Below are positions 34,259-43,500 of a stretch of DNA of 50,076 nucleotides, in pieces. Position 1 is the stretch's first letter, and each line of letters opens with the position of its first letter. Origin of the DNA: JABDPF01 sp036351055. Lineage in GTDB: Bacteria > Pseudomonadota > Gammaproteobacteria > Xanthomonadales > SZUA-36. The translations under genes were made by a program, and so were the position numbers. Location of the stretch: the NCBI GenBank assembly GCA_036351055.1, contig JAZBOH010000003.1, positions 1-50,076 of the forward strand, in the 5' to 3' direction. Under the pieces are notes generated by a model. The model had not been told where the DNA came from. It saw only the letters and a list, made by a program, of their open reading frames with translations, and did not search any database.

Positions 34259-37200
34259 ATGAAAACCGCTTCTATCATGGCTGAGACCAGGTCGCAGCTG
34301 GGCAGCATCATGTCGGCCGACGCGGCCTGGTGCCGCAAGCGGTTGTTCACGATTTCGCGGCAGTTGAAGCAGGGCAGGAATGTCGAGCGTGCACTGCAGC
34401 AGGTCTTGCTCCGCTTCGCCCGTTCAAAAGAAAAGGTCGAACGCAGAAAGCGTGGTGTACCGCCGCTGTCGTATGACCCGGAACTGCCGATCACGGCGCA
34501 CCGGGAGGAAATACTGGAAGCGATCCGGGATCACCAGGTCATCATCGTGGCGGGCGAAACCGGGTCCGGAAAAACCACCCAGCTACCCAAGATGTGCCTC
34601 GAGGCGGGACGGGGGCTGCGCGGACTGGTGGGCTGCACCCAGCCGCGGCGTATCGCCGCCCGCGCGATGGCTGACCGGGTTTCCGAGGAACTGGGCTGTC
34701 AACTGGGTGAGGCGGTCGGTTACCAGGTGCGTTTCCGCGAACGCAGCAGCCCCGACGGCTATATCAAGTTCATGACCGACGGCATCCTGCTGGCCGAGGC
34801 CATGGGCGACCGTTTCATGGACCAGTACGACACCATCCTTATCGACGAGGCCCACGAGCGCAGCCTGAACATCGATTTCCTGCTCGGTTACCTGAAAACC
34901 CTGCTGCCGAAGCGGCCGGACCTGAAGCTGATCATCACCTCGGCCACCATCGATACCGAAAAGTTTTCCGCCCATTTCTCGAACGCGCCGGTGATCGAGG
35001 TTTCCGGGCGCAGTTACCCGGTCGATATCGTTTACCAGCCGCTTTCAGAAGACGGCGACAAGGAGGAACGCGGCGGGCGCGACCTGTACCAGGGCATTGC
35101 CGACGGGGTGCGGCGCCTCAACCGCATCGACCCGCAGGGCGACATCCTGGTTTTTCTTTCGGGCGAGCGGGAGATTCGCGAAGCCAGCGACTTCCTGCGC
35201 CGCCAGGGCGGCGCGCATGCCGCGCTGAAGACCGAGATACTGCCGCTTTATTCAAGGCTGTCGTCGGCCGAACAGCGGCGAGTGTTCCACCCGGAAGACA
35301 AGCGGCGCATCATCCTGTGCACCAACGTGGCGGAAACCTCTCTGACCGTCCCGCGCATCCGTTTCGTGATCGATTCCGGCCTGGCCCGTATCAGCCGTTA
35401 CGGGCACCGCAGCCGTATCCAGCGCCTGCCCATCGAAGCGGTGTCCCAGGCCAGCGCCCGCCAGCGCTCCGGGCGCTGCGGCCGCCTGGGTCCCGGCACC
35501 TGCGTACGCCTGTACAGCGAGGCCGATTTCGACAGCCGGCCCGAGTTCACCGAGCCGGAGGTCCTGCGCACTTCCCTGGCCTCGGTCATCCTGCGCATGC
35601 TGACCATGCGGCTCGGCTCGGTCGAGGATTTTCCTTTTGTCGACAAGCCGGCACCGCGCATGATCAACGACGCCTACCAGTTGCTGTTTGAGCTGGGCGC
35701 GCTGGACGAGGACCGCGCCGTCACCGAGACCGGCAAGCGCCTGGCGCGCTGGCCGATGGATGTGCGCCTGGCGCGCATGGTCGAGGAGGGCGCCGCCAGC
35801 GGCTGTCTCGAGGACATGATGGTGCTGGCCGCGGCGCTCAGCATCCAGGACCCCCGGGAACGTCCCCTGGAGGCACAGTCCGCTGCCGACGAGGCGCATG
35901 GCCGTTTTGCCGACGGCCTGTCCGATTTCGTGACCCTGCTAAAACTGTGGCAATACCTGCGCGATCTGCGCAAGTCGATTTCCGGCAACCAGTTTCGCAA
36001 ACGCTGCCGGCGCGAGTTTCTGAACTGGCAGCGCGTGCTGGAGTGGTTCGACCTGTACCAGCAATTGCGCGACCAGGCCCGTGAGGACCGCCTCAAACTG
36101 AGCGGAAAACACGGGGACTACGACCTCGTGCACCGCTGCCTGCTGACCGGCTTGCTCAGCCATTGCGGCCTCAAGCACCCCGAGGACAACAGCTATACCG
36201 GTGTGCGCTCACGTTCCTTCTACATCTTCCCGGGTTCCGGCCTGTTTGGCAGCAAGCCGAAATGGCTGATGGCCGCCGAGATCGTCGAGACCACGCGGCC
36301 ATATGGGCGTATCAACGCGGTGATCAAGCCCGAATGGATCGAGGACAAGGGCCGCCACTTGCTCAAGCGGCACTACTTTGACCCGCACTGGTCGCGTAAA
36401 CGCGGGGCCGTGCTGGCCTGGGAGCAGGTGACGATGTACGGCCTGGTGATCGTGGAAAAACGCCGGGCCCGCTACGAGACCGTCGATCCGGCGGAATCAC
36501 GGCGGATTTTCATCATGGAGGCGCTGGTGCGCGGCGAACTGGATACACGGGCGGCGTTCCGTGAGCACAACAGGAAAATCCAGGCCGAGGTCGAGGCGAT
36601 GGAAGCCAAGCGCCGTAAACGCGACGTGCTGTCCGACGAGCGGGTGCTGTTCGACTTTTTCGATGCGCGTATCCCGGAAGGCGTGACCGGGGCGAAGTCG
36701 TTTGAGCGTTGGCTGTCCGGCCTGGGGGATGCGGACCGTGGACTGCTCTACCTCGGCCATGACGTATTGATCAGCGACGACGCCGGCGCCGCGCCGGAGG
36801 ACCTGTTCCCGGACCAGCTGGAGTCCGGTGGCCGCCGGTTTGCCCTGTCCTATCACTTTGAACCGGGGCAGCCGGACGACGGCGTGACCCTGGCGGTGCC
36901 GCTGGAGTTGTTGAATACGCTGGATCCCGGGCGGCTGCAATGGCTGGTGCCGGGCCTGCTGCGGGACAAGCTGGTTGCCCTGATCCGGCAATTGCCAAAA
37001 CCCCTGCGTCGCTCCCTGACCCCGGCGCCGGCCTTTGCCGACGCGCTGGCCGAAACCATGCGCGGCCGGGAGAGCCAGGCCATGCTCGCGGTCTGCGCCG
37101 CGGAACTTCGGCGCATGACCGGTCTGGAAGTCCGTGCGGAGGACCTCGACGAGACCCGCATCGAGGATCATTTCCGCTTCCTGGTACGGGTGGAAAACCC

Positions 37201-38149
37201 GCAAGGTGAATGCCTGGCCGCGGGCCGCGACCTGGCCGAACTGCAACAGCGCCTGGGCCAGAAGGCGCAGCGCCGGTTCATGGACCGGCAGGGGGCGGAC
37301 TACAACCGGGACGGCGAAAAAGACTGGGCCTTTGGTGAACTGGAAACGCGGGTGACCACGGGCGCCGGGGTAGCCGCTTTTCCGGCCCTGGTCGACCAGG
37401 AAGATGCCGTTGGCCTGCGCCTGTTCGATACCTGGGAGGAGGCGGCCCATGCGCACGCCGGTGGCGTCACCCGCCTGCTCGCTTTCCAGCTGGCCGACAA
37501 GCTGAAATACCTGAACAACCACCACGGCCTGGGCCGGCCGGCGCAGCTGGCCTGGAGTAGTATCGGCAGCACGCCGGGGCTGATCGCCGACCTGGTCCAG
37601 CGCAGCCTGGCCGACGCGGCCGGCGAACTCGGTGCGGTGCGTGACGAGGCGAAATTCCGGGCCCTGGTCGGCCGGGTCCGTGCTGAACTCGGGCGGACCC
37701 TGCAAAAACAGGCGGCGTTCCTGGACGAGGCCCTGCAACGGTACGGAAAAGTGGCGCCCAGGGTTTACGGGTCTCTCCGGAAAACACAGGCCGGGGCCTT
37801 CGAGGACATCAGCACCCAGCTGGAAGACCTGTTTTACCCCGGTTTCGTATCCGACCTGTTTCCGGGCCGCCTGCAGCACTACCCGCGCTACCTGCGGGCG
37901 CTCGAGGAACGACTGCTGCAACTGGCCCAGGATCCGCTGCGCGACGCGAAACGCATGGCGCTGGTCGCGCCCTGGTGGTCACGATACCTGGCGGCGCTGG
38001 AGGCCGGCGAGGCCTACGACGAGGCCATGGACGCCTATCGCTGGCTGCTGGAGGAGTACCGCGTGTCAATCTTCGCACAAAGGCTTCGCACTGCCGAAAA
38101 AGTGTCCGAAAAGCGCCTGGCCGATGCGTGGCGGCAGACCGGTTGTTGA
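34259..38149 (+). CDS. hrpA: ATP-dependent RNA helicase HrpA
   Basis: This 1296-residue DEAH/RHA-type helicase acts on structured RNA and rescues stalled ribosomes in other bacteria. It has motif I GETGSGKTTQLPK near residue 98, TQPRRIAARAMADRV, DEAH in ILIDEAHERSLN near 197, SAT, LVFLSGEREI, and QRSGRCGRLGPG (motif VI), followed by HA2, OB-fold and the long HrpA-specific C-terminal region (DUF3418 type). Size is normal. relA follows after 15 bases. The start is uncertain (34259, 34277 or 34310). Confidence 0.95.
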   Translation: MKTASIMAETRSQLGSIMSADAAWCRKRLFTISRQLKQGRNVERALQQVLLRFARSKEKVERRKRGVPPLSYDPELPITAHREEILEAIRDHQVIIVAGETGSGKTTQLPKMCLEAGRGLRGLVGCTQPRRIAARAMADRVSEELGCQLGEAVGYQVRFRERSSPDGYIKFMTDGILLAEAMGDRFMDQYDTILIDEAHERSLNIDFLLGYLKTLLPKRPDLKLIITSATIDTEKFSAHFSNAPVIEVSGRSYPVDIVYQPLSEDGDKEERGGRDLYQGIADGVRRLNRIDPQGDILVFLSGEREIREASDFLRRQGGAHAALKTEILPLYSRLSSAEQRRVFHPEDKRRIILCTNVAETSLTVPRIRFVIDSGLARISRYGHRSRIQRLPIEAVSQASARQRSGRCGRLGPGTCVRLYSEADFDSRPEFTEPEVLRTSLASVILRMLTMRLGSVEDFPFVDKPAPRMINDAYQLLFELGALDEDRAVTETGKRLARWPMDVRLARMVEEGAASGCLEDMMVLAAALSIQDPRERPLEAQSAADEAHGRFADGLSDFVTLLKLWQYLRDLRKSISGNQFRKRCRREFLNWQRVLEWFDLYQQLRDQAREDRLKLSGKHGDYDLVHRCLLTGLLSHCGLKHPEDNSYTGVRSRSFYIFPGSGLFGSKPKWLMAAEIVETTRPYGRINAVIKPEWIEDKGRHLLKRHYFDPHWSRKRGAVLAWEQVTMYGLVIVEKRRARYETVDPAESRRIFIMEALVRGELDTRAAFREHNRKIQAEVEAMEAKRRKRDVLSDERVLFDFFDARIPEGVTGAKSFERWLSGLGDADRGLLYLGHDVLISDDAGAAPEDLFPDQLESGGRRFALSYHFEPGQPDDGVTLAVPLELLNTLDPGRLQWLVPGLLRDKLVALIRQLPKPLRRSLTPAPAFADALAETMRGRESQAMLAVCAAELRRMTGLEVRAEDLDETRIEDHFRFLVRVENPQGECLAAGRDLAELQQRLGQKAQRRFMDRQGADYNRDGEKDWAFGELETRVTTGAGVAAFPALVDQEDAVGLRLFDTWEEAAHAHAGGVTRLLAFQLADKLKYLNNHHGLGRPAQLAWSSIGSTPGLIADLVQRSLADAAGELGAVRDEAKFRALVGRVRAELGRTLQKQAAFLDEALQRYGKVAPRVYGSLRKTQAGAFEDISTQLEDLFYPGFVSDLFPGRLQHYPRYLRALEERLLQLAQDPLRDAKRMALVAPWWSRYLAALEAGEAYDEAMDAYRWLLEEYRVSIFAQRLRTAEKVSEKRLADAWRQTGC

Positions 38150-38164
38150 TACAATGGGCACAGC

Positions 38165-40384
38165 ATGAGCATTCAGGCCTACAAACAAGGTGAACTGCCG
38201 GCGCGGGCGCGCGAGGGTCTGCGTACCCGGGCCGAGCTCGAGCAGTGGCTGGCCCGCTACCGCGAATCGGTCGGCCCATCCAGCGACATCTGCCTGACCC
38301 TGCTACAGGATCTCTACGCGGCCGGGTCACTCGGCGGTGAAGCAACCGACCGCGTCATGGAACTGCTCGAGATCCTCGATGCCCTGTCGGCCGACCCCAT
38401 CACGATCTGCTGCGCGCTGACCCACGTTGCCGGGCTCGACGGGACTGATATATCAGGCATCATCAAGAATTTGCCGGCCGAGGTAAGGCGGCAGCTGAAC
38501 GATCTGGAGAAGCTGAAACATTACGAATCCGGCCAGCCGCTGACGACCACGGAACGCAGCGCCGAGGGATTGCGGCGCCTGCTACTGGCGCTGGTCAAGG
38601 ACGTGCGCGTGGTGTTGATCGACCTGTCGTGGCAACTGGTCCTGTTGCGCCGTACCGATGCGGATGACGAGAACAGCATAAACCTGGCCAGGGAAACGAT
38701 GCTGATCCACGCCCCGCTGGCCAACCGCCTGGGTATCTGGCAGTTGAAGTGGGAACTCGAAGACCTGTCCTTCCGGCGCCTCGAACCGGGCCAGTACCGC
38801 AAGATCGCCAACCTGGTGGCGGAGCACCGCACCGAGCGCGAGGCCTTTATCGAACGCTTCATGCAGCGACTTGAAAACGCCCTGGCGGAGGCCGGTATCG
38901 CTGCCGAGGTGAAGGGCCGGCCCAAGCATATTTACAGCATCTGGAAGAAGATGCAGCGCAAGGGGTTGGATTTCCACCAGCTTTTTGACGTGCGGGCGGT
39001 GCGGGTCCTGGTCGATGACCTGCCGGGATGTTACAGCGCCCTGGGCCTGGTCCACACCCTGTGGCAGCCGATCCCGGGCGAGTTTGACGATTACATCACG
39101 ACGCCAAAAGGCAACCAGTACCAGTCGCTGCATACGGCGGTCGCCAACCGGGAAGGAAAGGCCGTGGAAGTGCAGATCCGCACCCAGGAGATGCACGAGC
39201 ACGCCGAGCTGGGCGTGGCGGCGCACTGGCGTTACAAGGAAGGCGGGCCCAATGACCCGGCCTTCGACAACAAGATTGCGGTCATGCGGCAGTTGCTGGA
39301 CTCGTCCGCCGAGGACCTGGACGATAAGAGCCTGCTTGACAGCTTTACCTCCGCGACCAGCGAGGACCGCGTTTATGTCCTGACGCCGCAAGGCCAGGTC
39401 GTCGACCTGTCGCTCGGGTCGACCGTGCTGGATTTTGCCTACCAGGTGCATACCGAGGTTGGGCACCGTTGCCGCGGCGCCAAGGTCAACGGCCGCATCG
39501 TGCCGCTGACCCACCAGGTCAGCACCGGCGACCGGGTGGAAATCCTGACCGCCAGGCACCCCAACCCGAGCCGCGACTGGCTCAACCCGAAGCTGGGATA
39601 CATCAACGGACCGCGCGCCCGCGCCAAGGTCCGCCAGTGGTACAAACGGGAAAGCCGCGATGAGAACCTGCGCGCGGGCCGGGAATCGCTGGAGGCGGAG
39701 AACCGCCGCATGGGCACCGACCTCGGGGAATTGCCCGAGATCCTGGAGCGCTTCCACCAGAACTCGGTCGACGACCTTTACGTGGCGATCGGCAATGGCG
39801 AATTGACCGCCGGGCAGGTCATCAATGCCATCGCCCGCAAAAAAGCTGCTGAAGCCGAGCCCCAGGCCGAAGACCTGGTGTCCAAGGCGCCCGTGCGGCA
39901 ACGCACGGACCAGGCAGCCGGCAGCGATGACATCGTGATCGAGGGCGTGGGCAACCTGATGACCACCATGGCGAAGTGTTGCCACCCGGTGCCGGGCGAC
40001 CCGGTTGTTGGATATGTCACGCAAGGCCGGGGCGTGACCATCCACCGCGAAGACTGCGGCCAGGTCGTGCACTGGCGGTCCGAAAACAGCCCGCGCCTGC
40101 TGCAGGTGAGCTGGGGTGAAAAACCGGCCACCCGTTATTCCGTGCAGATCCTGGTGCGCGCCTACGACCGCCGCGACCTGATCCGGGACATCTCCACGGT
40201 GCTCTCGACGTCCGAGACACAGGTGACCGACATCAGCAGCCGTCTCGACGAGTCGCTGGACGAGGTGGCCATTCACCTCAAGGTCCGTGTGCGCGACTTC
40301 GAGCAGCTCAGTGAATTGCTGAGCCGGCTGAACAGCGTTTCGAACGTAATCGAGGCGCGCAGGTTGAGACAAGGGGCGGCCTGA
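38165..40384 (+). CDS. relA: (p)ppGpp synthetase RelA
   Basis: RelA makes (p)ppGpp on stalled ribosomes. The 739-residue protein has the RelA/SpoT layout: pseudo-hydrolase, synthetase, TGS (VYVLTPQGQVVDLSLGSTVLDFAYQVH), helical and zinc-finger-like region (KCCHPVPGD) and C-terminal ACT. The HD motif is absent (CCALTHVAGLDG at residues ~92-103), so hydrolase activity is not expected. The synthetase motif EFDDYITTPKGNQYQSLHT carries the acidic ExDD signature of monofunctional RelA, not RxKD. It is in line with hrpA. An intrinsic terminator lies 47 bases past the stop. Confidence 0.94.
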   Translation: MSIQAYKQGELPARAREGLRTRAELEQWLARYRESVGPSSDICLTLLQDLYAAGSLGGEATDRVMELLEILDALSADPITICCALTHVAGLDGTDISGIIKNLPAEVRRQLNDLEKLKHYESGQPLTTTERSAEGLRRLLLALVKDVRVVLIDLSWQLVLLRRTDADDENSINLARETMLIHAPLANRLGIWQLKWELEDLSFRRLEPGQYRKIANLVAEHRTEREAFIERFMQRLENALAEAGIAAEVKGRPKHIYSIWKKMQRKGLDFHQLFDVRAVRVLVDDLPGCYSALGLVHTLWQPIPGEFDDYITTPKGNQYQSLHTAVANREGKAVEVQIRTQEMHEHAELGVAAHWRYKEGGPNDPAFDNKIAVMRQLLDSSAEDLDDKSLLDSFTSATSEDRVYVLTPQGQVVDLSLGSTVLDFAYQVHTEVGHRCRGAKVNGRIVPLTHQVSTGDRVEILTARHPNPSRDWLNPKLGYINGPRARAKVRQWYKRESRDENLRAGRESLEAENRRMGTDLGELPEILERFHQNSVDDLYVAIGNGELTAGQVINAIARKKAAEAEPQAEDLVSKAPVRQRTDQAAGSDDIVIEGVGNLMTTMAKCCHPVPGDPVVGYVTQGRGVTIHREDCGQVVHWRSENSPRLLQVSWGEKPATRYSVQILVRAYDRRDLIRDISTVLSTSETQVTDISSRLDESLDEVAIHLKVRVRDFEQLSELLSRLNSVSNVIEARRLRQGAA

Positions 40385-40402
40385 TAGTAGCTTGGCGTCA
40401 TG

Positions 40403-40495
40403 GTGGGAGTGGCTCTAGCCGCGATAAAAAAACGGGCGGTTTACGCCCGTTTTTGAGTTCCAGGAAAAAGCAATCGCGGCTAAAGCCGCTCCCAC
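40403..40495. repeat. REPIN with an embedded terminator, between relA and the giant glycosyltransferase
   Basis: The arm GTGGGAGTGGCTCTAGCC (40403-40425) and the inverted copy (40473-40495) enclose about 47 bases that contain an independent terminator hairpin. The left arm carries two substitutions relative to the consensus and the right arm is perfect. Confidence 0.9.
40427..40455. terminator. bidirectional intrinsic terminator nested in a REPIN
   Basis: AACGGGCG (40431-40438) pairs with CGCCCGTT (40444-40451) around a 5-base loop. The plus strand continues TTTTT and the minus strand ends in a matching T run (from AAAAAA before the stem). It serves both relA (plus) and the convergent glycosyltransferase gene (minus). 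Confidence 0.85.
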
Positions 40496-40500
40496 TGTTC

Positions 40501-43500
40501 TCAGGACAGCGAGGTCAGGAGTTCCTGCAAGCCCAGCCGGGCCGTTTCCACCGAGAAATATCGGTTGACGTTTTCCTGGCCGGATAGCGAAACCAGGTTC
40601 CACAGGTCTTCATCCTGGTAAATGCGCACGACCGCCGCGGCAAAATCTTCCGCGGTTTCCGCCACCATCACGTCACGCCCGGGCCGGGCGAACATGCCTT
40701 CGACCGCCATCGGCGTGGCGACGACCGGTTGGCCATGGCTCATGCTGATGTTGACCTTGCCCTTGATACCGGCGCCGTAACGCAGCGGGGCCACCGACAG
40801 GCGGCAATTGTCCAGCCAGGGCTGCATGCTCTCCACGAAGCCCTGGAAACGCACGCCGTTGCCGTCCAGTGCGCGCACCGAGTCCGGGGCCTTGCTGCCG
40901 ATCAGGTGGAATTCAACGTCCGGTAACTGCTCGTGGATCAAGGGCCAGATGCTGCCCACGAACCACTGCGCGGCATCGATATTGGGCGGATGCTGGTAGC
41001 CGCCGACAAAAAACAGGTCCTTGCGTTCGGACCAGGGCTTGCGGCTGCCAACCACTTCGTGCACGTTGGAAATGATATGCACACGCGCGCCAGGCGCGGC
41101 GTCTTCCAGCACGGTTTTTTCCACCGGGCTGACCACCAGGGTGGCGTCGGAGGCATTGATGACGGCCAGTTCAGAGCGTTTCGTCTGGGCCGCGGTTCTC
41201 TGCAGGGGCAGGCTGTCCTCCAACTCGGCCATGCGCTCCTCGCGGAGATAGTGCAGGTCGACCGTGTCAAACAGGAAACGGGCATTCGGACAGTGTTTGC
41301 GCACCAGGCCAAGGTATTTCGACGCGACGTAGTGCCTGCTGACCATGACGAAGTCGAACCCGGGTCCGCGGTCGCTGAAGAATTTCTGCAAGGAGCCCAG
41401 CCAGGGGTTGTACACGACCTCGATACCGGCCTGCTGTAGATCCACCGAGTAGGAGCCGGCGAAAGCCTGGTTGTCGGGCATGAAGGTCACGCCGTACCCC
41501 AGGTCGCGAAAACACTTGAGCAGGTAGACCAGTCGCATGCTGCCCGAGTCCTGGTCGGGCTCGGGCGTGTAGGCGTCGATAACCAGTACACGGCCCTTCA
41601 GGTGGTGGTCGCGTGCGCGGCGTATTTCGGCCCGGTCCTCCGGGTCGACGATGGGCGCGGGGAAGGCGGGCAGTTGGTCTTTCCAGCGTTCCAGGAACTT
41701 GTCGCGGTTGACCGCCTGGAAGCGCTTGGCGCCGCTGTTGAGGTCAGTGCCCGAGGTAATGCCCTCGTGGTGGACGATGGTCGCCCTGGCCTGGATGCGG
41801 ACTTTCAGGCCGAGCGCGCGTACCCGGAAGGCGAGGTCGGTATCTTCGTAATAGGCGGGCGCATAGTGGCTGTCGAAACCGCCCAGTTCGCGGAACCGCT
41901 CCGTTTGCATCACGATGCAGGCGCCAGAGCAATAATCCGCCTCGCGGGTGTACTGGTATTCCGGCCGGTCCGCCAGGTCGAACTTGCCGTAATTCCAGCC
42001 GGAACCGTCGTTGAAAATGATACCGCCGGCTTCCTGCAGGCGGCCATCCGGGTAGACCAGCCGAGCGCCGGCCAGCCCGGTATCCGGGAACTGCGTGAAG
42101 GTATCGAGCAGGGCGTCCAGCCAGCCGTCCAGTACCTGGGTGTCGTTGTTCAGCATGACGATGTATTCACCGCGCGCGGCCTCGGCGCCGCGGTTGCAGC
42201 TGCCGATAAAGCCCAGGTTCTCCTCGTTGCGGATGGCGGTCAGGCCGGCGATGCCCTGCAGCCGCTCATAGCTGTCGTCGGACGAGCCGTCGTCCACCAC
42301 GATCACCTCGAAGCTGCTGTGGCAGCGCGTTTCGACCAGCGAGCGCAGGCAGGCGGCCGTGTAGACCCACTTGTTGTAGACCGGGATGACGATGGAAACC
42401 TGTGGGTTTTCAGCGGCAGGCATGCACGGCGGTGCAGTGGGGTCGCCGATTTCCGCGACCTGCGCCGAATCGATGGTGTCGGGCACGGCCAGGTTTGCCT
42501 GGTCCAGTTGGGCGCGCAACAGCGCGCCGCGCAGGCCGCGGGTGCGGATGGTGCGTGAGGCCTGCGCGGCCAGGAGTGGCCAGCGCAGCGGGTTCCAGGC
42601 CTGGGCGCGCGCCAGGTTGGCCAGTACCCGGCGTAAAAACCGCAGCGGCCGGGTCATGCGCCAGGAAGCACTGGCCAGCACCTGCTCGTGCTCGGCCTGG
42701 AGGCGGCCCAGCATGCCTTCCAGGTTGCCGACGATTTCCTGCTGTTCCCTGCGCTGATTGTCCAGCTGTTGCTCGTATGCCTGGCGCGTATCCAGCAATT
42801 GCTGGTGTCGCTCATCCAGCTGATTCTCCAGTTCTGCTACCCAGCGGATGCGCTTCTTTTCTTCGTCCTTGCGGGCCTGTTCACGTTCCTCTGCCCAGCG
42901 CGTCCGGCTCTCCACCTCGCGCTGCAGGATTTCCGCCTGTTGCCTGAGCTGTCGCGCCTGTTCAGCCAGTTCCAGCCTGTTTGCGGCCTGGCCGGCAGCC
43001 TGTGCGGCCAGGGTTCCAAAAGGACGATCCAGTTTCCGCCCGGCGGGCCGCGGCGGGCAGATGCCGTCGTAGCGCTGCACCATTTGCCCGGGACCGGCCT
43101 GCTCGAGTTTCTGCAGCCGGGTCCGTACGGCGCTGATTTGCGCCTGGTTTTCGTATAGTTCGCGTACCTTCGCGACCAGGGAAGCCGCATCGGGTTCGAT
43201 CAGCCAGCCCGTAACCCCATTTTCGATGCGTTCTTCCAGGCTGCCGACCCGCGTGGCGATGACCGGTATGCCCAGTTGCTGCATTTCGGAAAGCGTGTAG
43301 CTGAAGGTCTCCGGAACGACGGAGAGCAGGCCGGCGGCGTGCGGCCCGATCCGGGCCAGCAGGCTGCGCAGCTTCTCCCGCTTGAATTGCAGGATGACGT
43401 CGACACCCGCCTGGCCGAAAAATGCCTTGCCATAGCGGTCCGCGCCCAGCAGGTAGACGTGGGCGTAGCGGGTCAGTTCGGGCAGGGCTTCGAGCAGCAG

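Noticed and set aside
36497..37921. 474-codon open frame on the minus strand within hrpA
   Set aside because: It is antisense to the conserved C-terminal region of HrpA. Length comes from high GC content, not from selection.
38582..40372. 596-codon open frame on the minus strand across relA
   Set aside because: It is antisense to intact relA, has no recognisable motif and a shadow-type composition.
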